Positions 8,954 through 17,024 of a DNA stretch of 64,000 nucleotides are shown here, piece by piece; the first letter of the stretch is position 1, and every line of letters starts with the position of its first letter. A model generated the notes under the pieces. That model was not told the origin of the DNA. It searched no databases and saw nothing but the letters and a program-made list of their open reading frames with translations. Source of the DNA: an uncultured Oscillospiraceae bacterium (GTDB lineage Bacteria > Bacillota > Clostridia > Oscillospirales > Oscillospiraceae); the NCBI GenBank assembly GCA_934573855.1, contig CAKTMF010000002.1, positions 62,001 through 126,000 on the forward strand, read 5' to 3'. The translations under genes were made by a program, and so were the position numbers.

Positions 8954-11038
8954 TTAATCCACACCTCTGTAGTATAACCCGCGCGTCAGCACGTTTGGTC
9001 TGTAGTCGGAAAGGCCCATGTAGCACTTGGCGACCTCGGCGCACTCTCTCGCGCTCTCGGTGGAGAAGAGCATGCGAAGCCCCCACAGCCCGGAGGAACA
9101 AAGCTCCTCCTTCTTGTCGGCGAGATAGAGCTTATGGGCGTTATATATCACGTTGCGGCAGCCGAACTCCTTGACCACCGGGAACACGGAACCCATGCGG
9201 TCGGTGAGCTGTCCGGGGGTCTGGCAGGTGCAGCGGCCGGCGCTCTCGCGCATTATGCACTGGTCCGAGACCATCAGCGGCAGGCGGCCGTAAACTATCA
9301 GCTCCGTGTCGAGCGGCTTGTTCATTGCCTTTATCTGCGCAATGCGCAGCTCGAAGGAGGCGGTGGCCGAGAGGAAGCCGGAGTCCTTAAAAACGCCCAG
9401 CGTATACGAGTTGAAGGCATTGAGGCCGAAGTCTCCGCGCATTTTCATCCCCGCGCCGCGGGCCATGAACATGTGGCCGAGGTTCCCGACCAGCGCCTCG
9501 TTCACGCCGCAGTCGAACACCCTCTCGAGCGCGGCGTACACGTCGCGCGCCTGATCGTCGGTAACGACGCGCGGCAGCACCGCGACGGGCGTCGCCCCGA
9601 GGTCGGTGAACTGCTTCACCTTGTCAAAGCTCTCCGCCATGACCATGACGGGGACGTAGATATAGTCGGGCTTGAGCGCGGCAAGCTCGGCTGTGAGCTG
9701 CTCGTCGGTGCGCACCTGAAATATCTTCACGGGGTCCTTGATGGTCTGGACGTTCCCGGGCATGAGCGGTATGCGGGCGCGGCGGCGCTTGGGCGGCGCC
9801 GCGCGGCTCTCGGTAAGCTCGGAGACCAGTCTGCGGCGAAGCTCGTTTATCGCGGATGCGGGCAGGAACAGTCCCGGATCGGCCTTGGCCTTGTTCTCCA
9901 CGCAGTTGAACGGCGTGCCGCCGGTCTTGAACATCTGCTCCTCGAGGTAGGGGGCGGAAAGCCCCTGCGCCCTCGCCCGCTCAGGCACGGGTCCGTAGGC
10001 CACGGCCCTGTGTCCGTCGTCGTCGAAGGCGATCGCCTTTATATGCTCGCCCTTTTCCGCGACGGTATAGAAGTGTACCGGCACGCGGCGCACCTCGCCG
10101 TCGCCGTATTTTTTTCTCGCCTCGGCGAATATCTTCTCGGTGTCGGGGTCGCTCTCGCCCCTGACGCCGAACATGTCCTTTTTATCTCCGTTGAAGTAGC
10201 CCTGAGTGAAGCCGCTCCTCGAAAACGCCTTTTCGAGCAGCTCCATCTCCTCGCGGGTGGGCTGGCGGCGCTCCTTGAGCGCCTTTGAGTAAATGCCGGT
10301 GACGATGGCGGTGTATTCCGGGCGCTTCATGCGTCCCTCTATCTTCACGCAGGCGACGCCCGCCTCCTCCAGCTCGGAGAGCCTGTCCACGAGACAGTTG
10401 TCCTTGAGACTGAGCGGGTAATCGTCCATTCTTCCGCCGAGGGAGTACTGCATGCGGCAGGGCTGGGCGCACATGCCCCGGTTGCCGCTGCGCCGGCCGA
10501 TAAGGCTGGACATATAGCACTGCCCGGAGTGACAGAAGCACAGCGCGCCATGACAAAACACCTCCGTCTCAATGGAGGCGTTTTTAGTGATGAAGCGTAT
10601 CTCGTCCAAATTAAGCTCCCGCGCCAGCACCGCTCTCGTTATGCCCATCTCCGCCGCGCACTCCACGCCCGCGAGGTTATGTATGCTCATCTGGGTGCTT
10701 GCGTGGATAGGCATGTCGGGCAGGGCGGCGCGCACCGCGCGGATAAGCCCCACGTCCTGCATGATAAGCCCGTCGGCTCCGAGGTCGCTCGCAAGGCCGG
10801 CCGCGCGGACGGCTCCCTCGACCTCGCGGTCGTTCACGAGGGTGTTGAGCGTGACGTACACCCTGCAGCCGCGTATGCGGCAGTAGCGCACGGCCTTTTC
10901 AAATTCCTCATCCGTAAAGTTTTTTGCCCCCCTGCGGGCGTTGAAGTCGCCCATTCCCAGATATACGGCGTCCGCTCCGTTCTGAACGGCGGCGATAACG
11001 GCCTCCGGCGATCCGGCGGGAGAAAGCAGCTCTATCAT
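8954..11038 (-). CDS. U32 family peptidase / RlhA-like 23S rRNA hydroxylase
   Basis: A 694-residue U32 protein with the long C-terminal extension (DUF3656-like) seen in E. coli RlhA (YdcP). RlhA hydroxylates 23S rRNA C2501; older annotations say peptidase or collagenase. The N-terminal TIM-barrel carries NGADAVYLG, HASTQMSIHN and a cysteine cluster CHGALCFCHSGQCYMSS followed by CAQPC, the probable iron-sulfur ligands. A second half (about 440-690) resembles another U32-like barrel with CIMRESAGRCTC. ATG at 11038 has AGGAA just upstream. It leads the maf-mre-mrdA operon. Confidence 0.88.
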   Translation of the reverse strand: MIELLSPAGSPEAVIAAVQNGADAVYLGMGDFNARRGAKNFTDEEFEKAVRYCRIRGCRVYVTLNTLVNDREVEGAVRAAGLASDLGADGLIMQDVGLIRAVRAALPDMPIHASTQMSIHNLAGVECAAEMGITRAVLARELNLDEIRFITKNASIETEVFCHGALCFCHSGQCYMSSLIGRRSGNRGMCAQPCRMQYSLGGRMDDYPLSLKDNCLVDRLSELEEAGVACVKIEGRMKRPEYTAIVTGIYSKALKERRQPTREEMELLEKAFSRSGFTQGYFNGDKKDMFGVRGESDPDTEKIFAEARKKYGDGEVRRVPVHFYTVAEKGEHIKAIAFDDDGHRAVAYGPVPERARAQGLSAPYLEEQMFKTGGTPFNCVENKAKADPGLFLPASAINELRRRLVSELTESRAAPPKRRRARIPLMPGNVQTIKDPVKIFQVRTDEQLTAELAALKPDYIYVPVMVMAESFDKVKQFTDLGATPVAVLPRVVTDDQARDVYAALERVFDCGVNEALVGNLGHMFMARGAGMKMRGDFGLNAFNSYTLGVFKDSGFLSATASFELRIAQIKAMNKPLDTELIVYGRLPLMVSDQCIMRESAGRCTCQTPGQLTDRMGSVFPVVKEFGCRNVIYNAHKLYLADKKEELCSSGLWGLRMLFSTESARECAEVAKCYMGLSDYRPNVLTRGLYYRGVD

Positions 11039-11055
11039 TTCCTACAGATACTCCT

Positions 11056-11103
11056 CGCGTAATTTTACGCGTTATTATATCACATATATACCTATTGCGA
11101 CAA
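11056..11103 (-). promoter_or_regulatory. Promoter of the U32-maf-mre operon with inverted repeat
   Basis: Minus strand: TTGTCG (11098-11103), 18-base spacer, TATAAT (11074-11079). A perfect inverted repeat CGCGTAA-AA-TTACGCG (11056-11071) lies just downstream, at the expected transcript start, and could be an operator or a 5' hairpin. Confidence 0.6.
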
Positions 11104-11123
11104 GTTAATTTTAATGTTATAAT
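11095..11123 (+). promoter_or_regulatory. Promoter of dnaD-dnaC
   Basis: Plus strand: TTGCGA (11095-11100), 17-base spacer, perfect TATAAT (11118-11123), about 46 bases before the dnaD ATG. Its -35 overlaps the -35 of the divergent promoter. Confidence 0.65.
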
Positions 11124-11169
11124 ATGCCTTAACGAGAACATTCTGTGAATTATTCATCCGAGGTCAACC

Positions 11170-12066
11170 ATGCAGGAGAGAGACGGCAGCAGCATCGCGC
11201 CCTCCGCGGCCGACAGGCTCATCGCCGCGCACGACGGCGACGTGGCGCTTTTATACATCTACATAACACGCACCGGCTGCACCGATATGGAGCGCGCCGC
11301 GGGCGACCTCTGCCGCACCATGCAGGAGATAAGCTCCGCGGAGGAAAAGCTCCGGCGCATGGGACTTCTGAGCGCCGCCGGAGCCAAGCGTCCCGCGCCC
11401 GCCGAGGGTCTGCCGCAGTATACCGCCGCCGACCTTACGCGCCGCTCGCAGGAGGATCCCGGCTTTTCCATCATCCTTGCCGAGGCGCGCAACGTCATGG
11501 GGCGCACTCTCAGCAGCAACGACATGCGCATACTCTTCGGCATTTACGACTATCTCGCCCTGCCGGCCGACGTCATACTCACCCTCCTGCACTACTGCGG
11601 GGAGTGCTGCACGCGGCTTTACGGCGGGCGGCGCACCCCCACCATAAAGGGGATCGAGCAGGAGGCCTACCGCTGGGCGAACCGGGAGATACTCACGCTC
11701 GACCTTGCGGAGGAGTACATCCGCCGCGAAAAGGAAAAGGCGGAGCGCGCCTCCCAGCTCAAGACCCTGCTCGGCATACGCCGGGACCTCAGTCCCACCG
11801 AGCGCAAGTATATAAGCGCGTGGGCGGAGATGGGCTTTGACGACGAGGTGATAGCCCTCGCCCTTGACCGCACTCTCACCCAGACCGGCTCCCTGCGCTG
11901 GGCGTACATGAACAAAATTTTACAGAGCTGGCAGGAAAAGCAGCTCTTTACCGTTGAGGATATCGAGTCGGGCGACTCGCGCGGCGGGCGGCGCGGCGCC
12001 GCGAAGCCCGGAGGGGACGAGCATATAGACATCTCCCGCCTCGACGATATCATCAGCAAGATCTGA
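11170..12066 (+). CDS. DnaD domain protein (replication initiation)
   Basis: A 298-residue protein with an N-terminal winged-helix-like region and two C-terminal DnaD/DDBH2 segments. The first is around 115-175 (RILFGIYDYLALPADVILTLLHYC); the second is around 205-260 and ends in the diagnostic YMNKILQSW (YxxxIxxxW). DnaD remodels DNA and recruits the helicase loader at oriC and at restart sites. It is immediately upstream of a dnaC-type loader, the usual Clostridia pairing. ATG at 11170 follows GAGGTCAACC. Confidence 0.9.
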   Translation: MQERDGSSIAPSAADRLIAAHDGDVALLYIYITRTGCTDMERAAGDLCRTMQEISSAEEKLRRMGLLSAAGAKRPAPAEGLPQYTAADLTRRSQEDPGFSIILAEARNVMGRTLSSNDMRILFGIYDYLALPADVILTLLHYCGECCTRLYGGRRTPTIKGIEQEAYRWANREILTLDLAEEYIRREKEKAERASQLKTLLGIRRDLSPTERKYISAWAEMGFDDEVIALALDRTLTQTGSLRWAYMNKILQSWQEKQLFTVEDIESGDSRGGRRGAAKPGGDEHIDISRLDDIISKI

Positions 12067-12079
12067 ACGGAGGCGTGAT

Positions 12080-13081
12080 ATGCCCTACGACGGAAAACTT
12101 CTGGCGAGAGCCAGAGCAAAGCTTGACGCGGTGCGCGCCGGGAACGAGGCCGAACACCAGCGCCGTGTGCTTGAGGTCTGCGGCCGCGTGCCGGAGATAC
12201 AGCGTATCGATCTGCGCATGCGCGCACAGATGGCGGAGCTGGTGCGTCTGACCGTCTCGCGCCGGAGCGATCTCGGCGAAAGGCTCGCCGAGCTTAAGGA
12301 CGAAAATCTCGACCTGCAGATGCGCAAGGCCGAGCTTCTGACGGAGAACGGCTACCCCACGGACTATCTCGACGAGCTGTACTCCTGCAAAAAATGCCGC
12401 GACACCGGCGTTTTCGAGGGACGTCCCTGCGTCTGTCTCGACAGGCTGTACAACGCGGAGCTGACGCAGGAGCTGGGTACGCTCATGCGCCGCGGGGACG
12501 AGAGCTTTGAGCTGTTCGACCTGAGCCTTTACGACGACCGCCCCATGGGCGGGGTCGTCCCGCGCGAGGTCATGTCCCGTGTTCTCGAGGGCTGCCGGAC
12601 CTTTGCCGCAAATTTCCCGAACGTGTCCTCGAACCTGCTCTTTCAGGGCGCGCCGGGGCTTGGCAAGACATATCTCTCCGCGTGTATCGCGCGCAGCGTC
12701 GCCGCGAAGGGGCTTTCCGTCTGCTACGACTCCGCGTCCGCGGCGCTGGACTGCTTTGAAAAGCAGAAATTCCTGCGCGACACGCCGGAGGGCGAGGAGG
12801 CCGCCGCGCGCGTGCGCCGCATGCTCGACTGCGATCTCATGATACTCGACGACCTCGGCACCGAGATGGTGACGCCGATGTCGCTCAGCTCGCTCTATAC
12901 CCTCATAAACACCCGCCTTGTGAACGGAAAGCGCATGGTGATCAGCACCAATCTCCGCGACGCGGAGCTGCAGAAGACCTACACGCCCCAGATATGCTCG
13001 CGTCTCTCCGGCGAATTTCTGCGTCTGCCCTTTGTCGGCAGGGACATCCGCCTCATCAGGAAGGAGAACCGTCAGGGCTGA
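12080..13081 (+). CDS. dnaC: DnaC/DnaI-type helicase loader ATPase
   Basis: A 333-residue AAA+ ATPase that loads the replicative helicase. A coiled N-terminal region (1-90) is followed by a zinc-binding cluster CKKCRDTG...CVCL (about 98-116), as in Bacillus DnaI. Walker A is GAPGLGKT near 191, Walker B LMILDDLGTE near 253, and the arginine-finger region is near the end. ATG at 12080 has GGAGG nine bases before. It lies 13 bases after dnaD and ends at a strong hairpin, so the two genes form one unit. Confidence 0.93.
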   Translation: MPYDGKLLARARAKLDAVRAGNEAEHQRRVLEVCGRVPEIQRIDLRMRAQMAELVRLTVSRRSDLGERLAELKDENLDLQMRKAELLTENGYPTDYLDELYSCKKCRDTGVFEGRPCVCLDRLYNAELTQELGTLMRRGDESFELFDLSLYDDRPMGGVVPREVMSRVLEGCRTFAANFPNVSSNLLFQGAPGLGKTYLSACIARSVAAKGLSVCYDSASAALDCFEKQKFLRDTPEGEEAAARVRRMLDCDLMILDDLGTEMVTPMSLSSLYTLINTRLVNGKRMVISTNLRDAELQKTYTPQICSRLSGEFLRLPFVGRDIRLIRKENRQG

Positions 13082-13123
13082 ACGGGCGATATCCTCCGCC
13101 GACAGCCGCGGAAATATATGTAA

Positions 13124-13157
13124 AAGCCGCACCGTGTCTGATGACACGGTGCGGCTT
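13124..13157. terminator. Bidirectional terminator between dnaC and the DtxR-type gene
   Basis: A 15-base perfect stem AAGCCGCACCGTGTC / GACACGGTGCGGCTT with a TGAT loop, flanked by A-rich and T-rich sequence, serves the convergent genes. Confidence 0.85.
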
Positions 13158-13160
13158 CAT

Positions 13161-13523
13161 TTACAGATGGAATTTGTTCTTTATCGCCTGGAAGGTCTCG
13201 TCGCTTATATCGTGTTCGATCTTGCAGGCGTCCTCCATGGCCGTCTCCTCGCTGACGCCGAGACTGATAAAGAGCTTTGAAAGCACCTTATGGCGCTCGT
13301 AGGTCTTTTCAGCCGTCTCCCTGCCGAGGTCGGTGAGGCGCAGAAAGCCCTCCTCGTCCGTGGTCACGAAGCCGCCGGAGCGCAGTATGCCCATGGCTCG
13401 GCTGACGCTGGGCTTTGAATAGCCCATATACTCCCCCACGTCGATGGCGCGGACGTTTTTTATTTTTTCGGAGAGTACGAGTATCGTTTCGAGATACATC
13501 TCTCCAGATTCCTGAAGATGCAT
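13161..13523 (-). CDS. DtxR/MntR family metal-dependent repressor
   Basis: A 120-residue protein with the DtxR winged helix (residues 20-65, GYSKPSVSRAMGILRSGGFV) and the dimerisation/metal domain, but no SH3 domain. The ligand pattern is EMYLE at the N-terminus, RH near 78, and DACKIEH near 98. The Met and Cys match the iron-type DtxR (Met10, Cys102) rather than MntR (Asp8, Glu99), so iron sensing is the better guess. ATG at 13523 has AAAGGAAG upstream. It lies just after the terminator of an orphan binding-protein gene on the same strand, a plausible target. Confidence 0.88.
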   Translation of the reverse strand: MHLQESGEMYLETILVLSEKIKNVRAIDVGEYMGYSKPSVSRAMGILRSGGFVTTDEEGFLRLTDLGRETAEKTYERHKVLSKLFISLGVSEETAMEDACKIEHDISDETFQAIKNKFHL

Positions 13524-13554
13524 GACTAACTTCCTTTACTTTTTTATCGCGCTT

Positions 13555-13588
13555 ACGGAAAATGCGGGCAGCCTCCCGGTCTGCCCGC
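13555..13588 (-). terminator. Terminator of the solute-binding protein gene
   Basis: GCGGGCAG (13564-13571) pairs with CTGCCCGC (13581-13588); on the minus strand it is followed by ATTTTCC. Confidence 0.65.
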
Positions 13589-13610
13589 GCGAACTGTTCT
13601 GTTTTCAGAC

Positions 13611-14591
13611 TCAGCCCTGCTTGAGAAGCTCCACCAGCTCCACAAGGCCCTCGTTTCCGGTGACGGGAACGACCTTCGCCGAGGCGATGTCGATACCGAG
13701 AGCGGCGGCGATAGCGGGAGTCGCGGCGTCGGCTATCACGGGGAAGAGGCCCATGTGGCTCAGATCGGCGCCGTCGGCAAAGTCGGTGAGCATGAACTCG
13801 ATCCACTGCTTTGCGGCGTTCTCATGGGCGCAGTCCTTGAGGATGGCGGTGCCGACGACCATGCACTGCAGGCCGGCGGAAGGGACGGCGAAGTCAAGGT
13901 TGCTGCCGCCGAGAGCGCGGGCGACGCCGTAGCTCACTCTGCCGACCGCGATGGCGTACTCGCCGGAGGCCACGGCCGCAGCGGCGTTGCCGTCGGTAAG
14001 GGAGGCGCAGATCTGGTCGACGTAGACGTCCTTATAGAGATCGTCCCACGCAGTGGGGATAAGCTCGGGGATGTCCGCGAAGATCTCGCGGTTATAGGTG
14101 AAGCCCATCAGGTCGGCGTAAATGCCGTACCAGCTCCCGTCCGCGCCCTTGAAGGAGTCGGACAGCAGCTTGCCGGAGTTCTCGGCGGTGTAGGGCAGGA
14201 AAAGCCCCTTCGCGGCGTCCTTGTCAAGAATGGCGGAGGGTACGCCCATCCACACGTCGGCGTCGCTGCCGCTCTCGATAGCGGCCGCGGCGTCCTCAAC
14301 GCTCATGCACTGGTAGGTGACGTGAATGCCGAAGATCGCCTCGAACTCCTCGGCGGCGGTCTTGGTGACGTCCTCGCCGCAGGAGCTTATGAGCTTGAGT
14401 TCCTTTTCGTCAAGGGCCGCGTCGGCCAGCTTGTCTATCTCGTCAAGCTCTTCGGGTCCCTGCTCGACAGGCTCGACTATCTCGGGTCCCGGGGTCGCTT
14501 CCGGCTCGACGGGAGTTTCGTCCTTCTTGCCGCAGGCGGCCAGCGACAGCACCAGCACGCACGCGAGCAGGAGAGCAATTATTTTTTTCAT
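13611..14591 (-). CDS. Extracellular solute-binding lipoprotein (iron/polyamine-type ABC), orphan
   Basis: A 326-residue lipoprotein with a signal peptide and lipobox LAAC (Cys20), then an acidic, Pro-rich linker (about 22-60). The rest is a periplasmic-binding fold of the AfuA/PotD-like group, with LKLISSCGEDVTKTAAEEFEA, DADVWMGVPS, and WYGIYADLMGFTYN. In related proteins the ligand is ferric iron, a polyamine or thiamine; I cannot tell which. No permease or ATPase is adjacent, so it must partner with a distant transporter or act as a sensor. ATG at 14591 follows GGAGGT. A strong promoter with an overlapping inverted repeat precedes it, and a DtxR-type gene follows. Confidence 0.82.
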   Translation of the reverse strand: MKKIIALLLACVLVLSLAACGKKDETPVEPEATPGPEIVEPVEQGPEELDEIDKLADAALDEKELKLISSCGEDVTKTAAEEFEAIFGIHVTYQCMSVEDAAAAIESGSDADVWMGVPSAILDKDAAKGLFLPYTAENSGKLLSDSFKGADGSWYGIYADLMGFTYNREIFADIPELIPTAWDDLYKDVYVDQICASLTDGNAAAAVASGEYAIAVGRVSYGVARALGGSNLDFAVPSAGLQCMVVGTAILKDCAHENAAKQWIEFMLTDFADGADLSHMGLFPVIADAATPAIAAALGIDIASAKVVPVTGNEGLVELVELLKQG

Positions 14592-14610
14592 ATTTATACC
14601 TCCGTTTTTG

Positions 14611-14662
14611 CGGTAATTATCCCAATTGCTGAAATTATACCGCCATCCGCGAATGTAGTCAA
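14611..14662 (-). promoter_or_regulatory. Promoter with overlapping inverted repeat, solute-binding protein gene
   Basis: Minus strand: TTGACT (14657-14662), 17-base spacer, perfect TATAAT (14634-14639). CGGTAATTAT at 14611 and ATTATACCG ending at 14642 form an imperfect inverted repeat across the -10 and start site, where a repressor would sit. Confidence 0.7.
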
Positions 14663-14683
14663 CTTAAAAGATGTTAATAATTT

Positions 14684-15904
14684 TCAGACCACTTGAAAGA
14701 TATAGAATTTGAGATAGTCCGTCTCCGGCACGTTCCAGAGTATGGGGTGGTCGGGGGCCTGCTGGCGGGCCTCGATCTGGCGAAGCTCCACGCCCGCGTC
14801 CGCCGCGGCGGAGCGCAGCATTTTCTCAAAAAGCTCCGAGGGCATGAAGTGGCTGCACGAGGCGGTAGCGAAATATCCGCCGCGCGGCAGGAGACGGAGC
14901 GCGCGGAGGTTTATCTCCTTATAGCCGCGCTGGGCGCTGCCGACGGTCTTTCTGGATTTTGTGAAGGCCGGCGGGTCGAGGATGATGAAATCATATGGCT
15001 TCCTCCCCCGGCTCTCAAGCTCGGGCAGGAGGTCGAAAACGTCGGCGGCGATGAAGTCCATTTTGTCCTCAAGACCGTTGCGGACGGCGTTCTTCCGCGC
15101 CATCTCCACGGCGGAGGCGGAGATGTCCACCGCCGTCACATGCTCCGCGCCGCCCCTGGCCGCGTTGAGCGCGAAGGAGCCGGTATGGGTGAAGCAGTCA
15201 AGCACCCGCTTCCCTTCCGCGAGCCTCGCCACGGCGAGACGGTTGTACTTTTGGTCAAGGAAAAATCCGGTTTTTTGCCCGTTTTCCACATCCACGGCAT
15301 AATAAATGCCGTTTTCGCAGATCTCGGTCACAGGACTCGCGGGGTGTTCCGCGCCGAACCAGCCTTTCCCCTGCTCCAGCCCCTCGAGCGCCCGTATGGC
15401 GACGTCGTTGCGCTCGAAGATACCGTCGACGGTCTGTCCGTCCTCGCGCAGCACCTCGAGTATCAGCGGGAAGAGCATGGGCTTTATCCTCTCGATCCCG
15501 ACGGACAGGGTCTGGGTCACAAGTATGTTTGAAAAGCGGTCTACGGTGAGTCCGGGGAAGCCGTCGGCCTCGCCGAAGATGACGCGGCAGCAGGAGATAT
15601 CGCCGCCCATCACGGTCCGGCGGTAGTCCCACGCGTATTTTATCCTTCTTTTCCAGAACGCCTCGTCAAAGCGGTCGTTCGCGTTGCGTGAGACAAGGCG
15701 CAGGCGTATCCGGCTCTCGCGGCTGACGAAGCCGGTGCCGAGATACTTGCCCTTTTCGCTCACTGCGTCGGCGAGCGCGCCGTTCTCGCACGCGCCCTCC
15801 TCGCCTCTTATCTCCGCGTCGTATATCCACGGATGGCCGCCCTCGACCCAGCGCGTTCCCTTGGCGCTGACGATAAAGCGGGGAAATCCTCTTTCAGCCT
15901 TCAT
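14684..15904 (-). CDS. RlmI/RlmK-like class I rRNA cytosine methyltransferase
   Basis: A 406-residue protein: an N-terminal PUA domain (about 8-80, GHPWIYDAEI), a linker domain and a C-terminal SAM-dependent Rossmann methyltransferase. Motif I is VLDCFTHTGSFAL near 236, and the acidic loop TAVDIS follows. The target-base motif DFIILDPPAFTKSR is near 306, and the catalytic-cysteine region is ATASCSH. E. coli RlmI makes m5C1962 in 23S rRNA; this is the likely reaction class. Its start overlaps the end of the YkvI-type gene by 11 bases, so the two are co-transcribed. Confidence 0.9.
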   Translation of the reverse strand: MKAERGFPRFIVSAKGTRWVEGGHPWIYDAEIRGEEGACENGALADAVSEKGKYLGTGFVSRESRIRLRLVSRNANDRFDEAFWKRRIKYAWDYRRTVMGGDISCCRVIFGEADGFPGLTVDRFSNILVTQTLSVGIERIKPMLFPLILEVLREDGQTVDGIFERNDVAIRALEGLEQGKGWFGAEHPASPVTEICENGIYYAVDVENGQKTGFFLDQKYNRLAVARLAEGKRVLDCFTHTGSFALNAARGGAEHVTAVDISASAVEMARKNAVRNGLEDKMDFIAADVFDLLPELESRGRKPYDFIILDPPAFTKSRKTVGSAQRGYKEINLRALRLLPRGGYFATASCSHFMPSELFEKMLRSAAADAGVELRQIEARQQAPDHPILWNVPETDYLKFYIFQVV

Positions 15905-16961
15905 TCTTTTTCTTCCTCTTTCCGGAGATCATGAAATAATGCGCGGTTATCGTGACGATGAACAGTATGCTCCCGTAACCGAAAACGGGATACAGCACCC
16001 CGATGAGGTCGCCGAAGCCGAAAAGCCCGGCGGCAAAGGACGCGCCGCACACCAGCGCGGTGAAAAGCCCTCTTTTTCTCCCGACCGCCGGAAATTTCCC
16101 GGCGAAGTAATTGACGACGCTCACCTGACTCGAGAGCGCAGCGCCGAACATCGCGGCAATGAGCAGCAGCGCGTAGCCGTAGCCCGCCCACGAATGGAGC
16201 CGCGCGGCCACGGTCAGCATGGGAAGCTCGCTCTCCGCCGCGCCCGGCACGCAGTCCACCGACAGCAGCACGCCCAGCGCGATGAGCAGAAGCATGAGCG
16301 TCCCGCAGCCTATGCCGGCGACTCTCGTGCCGCGCTTTTTCACATAGCGCCCGAACGGCGCGATGATGACGATGGTGGCGAAAAAGTTATAGCAGGCGAA
16401 GTTCATCGCGCTCACGAACCAGTTGCCCAGAAGGCCGTTCGCGCTCTGCGTCTCGAGCGCCGGGACGCCGCCGCGCACAAGGGTCGCGGCAGCCGTCAGC
16501 ACCGACGCGAGCGCAAGGCACGGCACCGACAGCGAGAACACCGACACGAGGCTCGACAGCCCCGCGAGCGCGCACAGCAGCACGACCCCGGCGAACACCG
16601 CGCCGGCCGCCGCGTGAGGGAGCGAGAAAAGCTGCTCCGCGAGAGCGCCCGCGCCCGCGTTCATTATCGCCGCTATCGCGAACATCAGCAGCATTTCGAG
16701 CGCCGAGAAGCAGACTCTCAGCGGCTTTATCTCCCACGGCACGGCGAGCTTTTCCGCCTCGTAGATGCCTGTTTTTTCGGTCAGGGACATGATGAGCAGC
16801 CCCAGCAGAAAGAACAGCAGCATTGCCCCCGCCAGCCCCACATAGCCCATAAGGCCGAAATCACCGAAATATTGCAGCAGCTCCTGTCCGGACACATAGC
16901 CCGCGCCGAGGAAGCAGCCCGCGTATACCACGGCCAGCTTGATAAAATTAAGATCCTTCAT
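15894..16961 (-). CDS. YkvI-type membrane protein (APC-superfamily transporter-like)
   Basis: A roughly 355-residue protein with about ten membrane helices and no large soluble domain. The opening FIKLAVVYAGCFLGAGYVSGQELLQYF is typical of the YkvI family, uncharacterised relatives of the LeuT/APC transporter fold; the broken helix 1 GAGYVSGQE suggests a substrate or sodium site. The end is basic (GKRKKKN). ATG at 16961 is taken; a GTG at 16973 is equally possible because neither has a good ribosome binding site. It overlaps the methyltransferase gene downstream. The substrate is unknown. Confidence 0.75.
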   Translation of the reverse strand: MKDLNFIKLAVVYAGCFLGAGYVSGQELLQYFGDFGLMGYVGLAGAMLLFFLLGLLIMSLTEKTGIYEAEKLAVPWEIKPLRVCFSALEMLLMFAIAAIMNAGAGALAEQLFSLPHAAAGAVFAGVVLLCALAGLSSLVSVFSLSVPCLALASVLTAAATLVRGGVPALETQSANGLLGNWFVSAMNFACYNFFATIVIIAPFGRYVKKRGTRVAGIGCGTLMLLLIALGVLLSVDCVPGAAESELPMLTVAARLHSWAGYGYALLLIAAMFGAALSSQVSVVNYFAGKFPAVGRKRGLFTALVCGASFAAGLFGFGDLIGVLYPVFGYGSILFIVTITAHYFMISGKRKKKNEG

Positions 16962-16980
16962 AGAAAAACTCACAAAAAGG

Positions 16981-17014
16981 TAATAAAACGCGGGGAGGGG
17001 CGTCCCTCCCCGCG
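16981..17014 (-). terminator. Terminator of the M20 peptidase operon
   Basis: On the minus strand CGCGGGGAGGG pairs with CCCTCCCCGCG-type arms (16989-17014), followed by TTTTATT. Confidence 0.8.
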
Positions 17015-17024
17015 GGATATCAGA

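Noticed and set aside
13611..14591. Assigning the solute-binding lipoprotein specifically to iron or to putrescine
   Set aside because: The neighbouring DtxR-type gene favours iron, but no diagnostic ligand residues can be read and no permease is present, so only the general class is stated.
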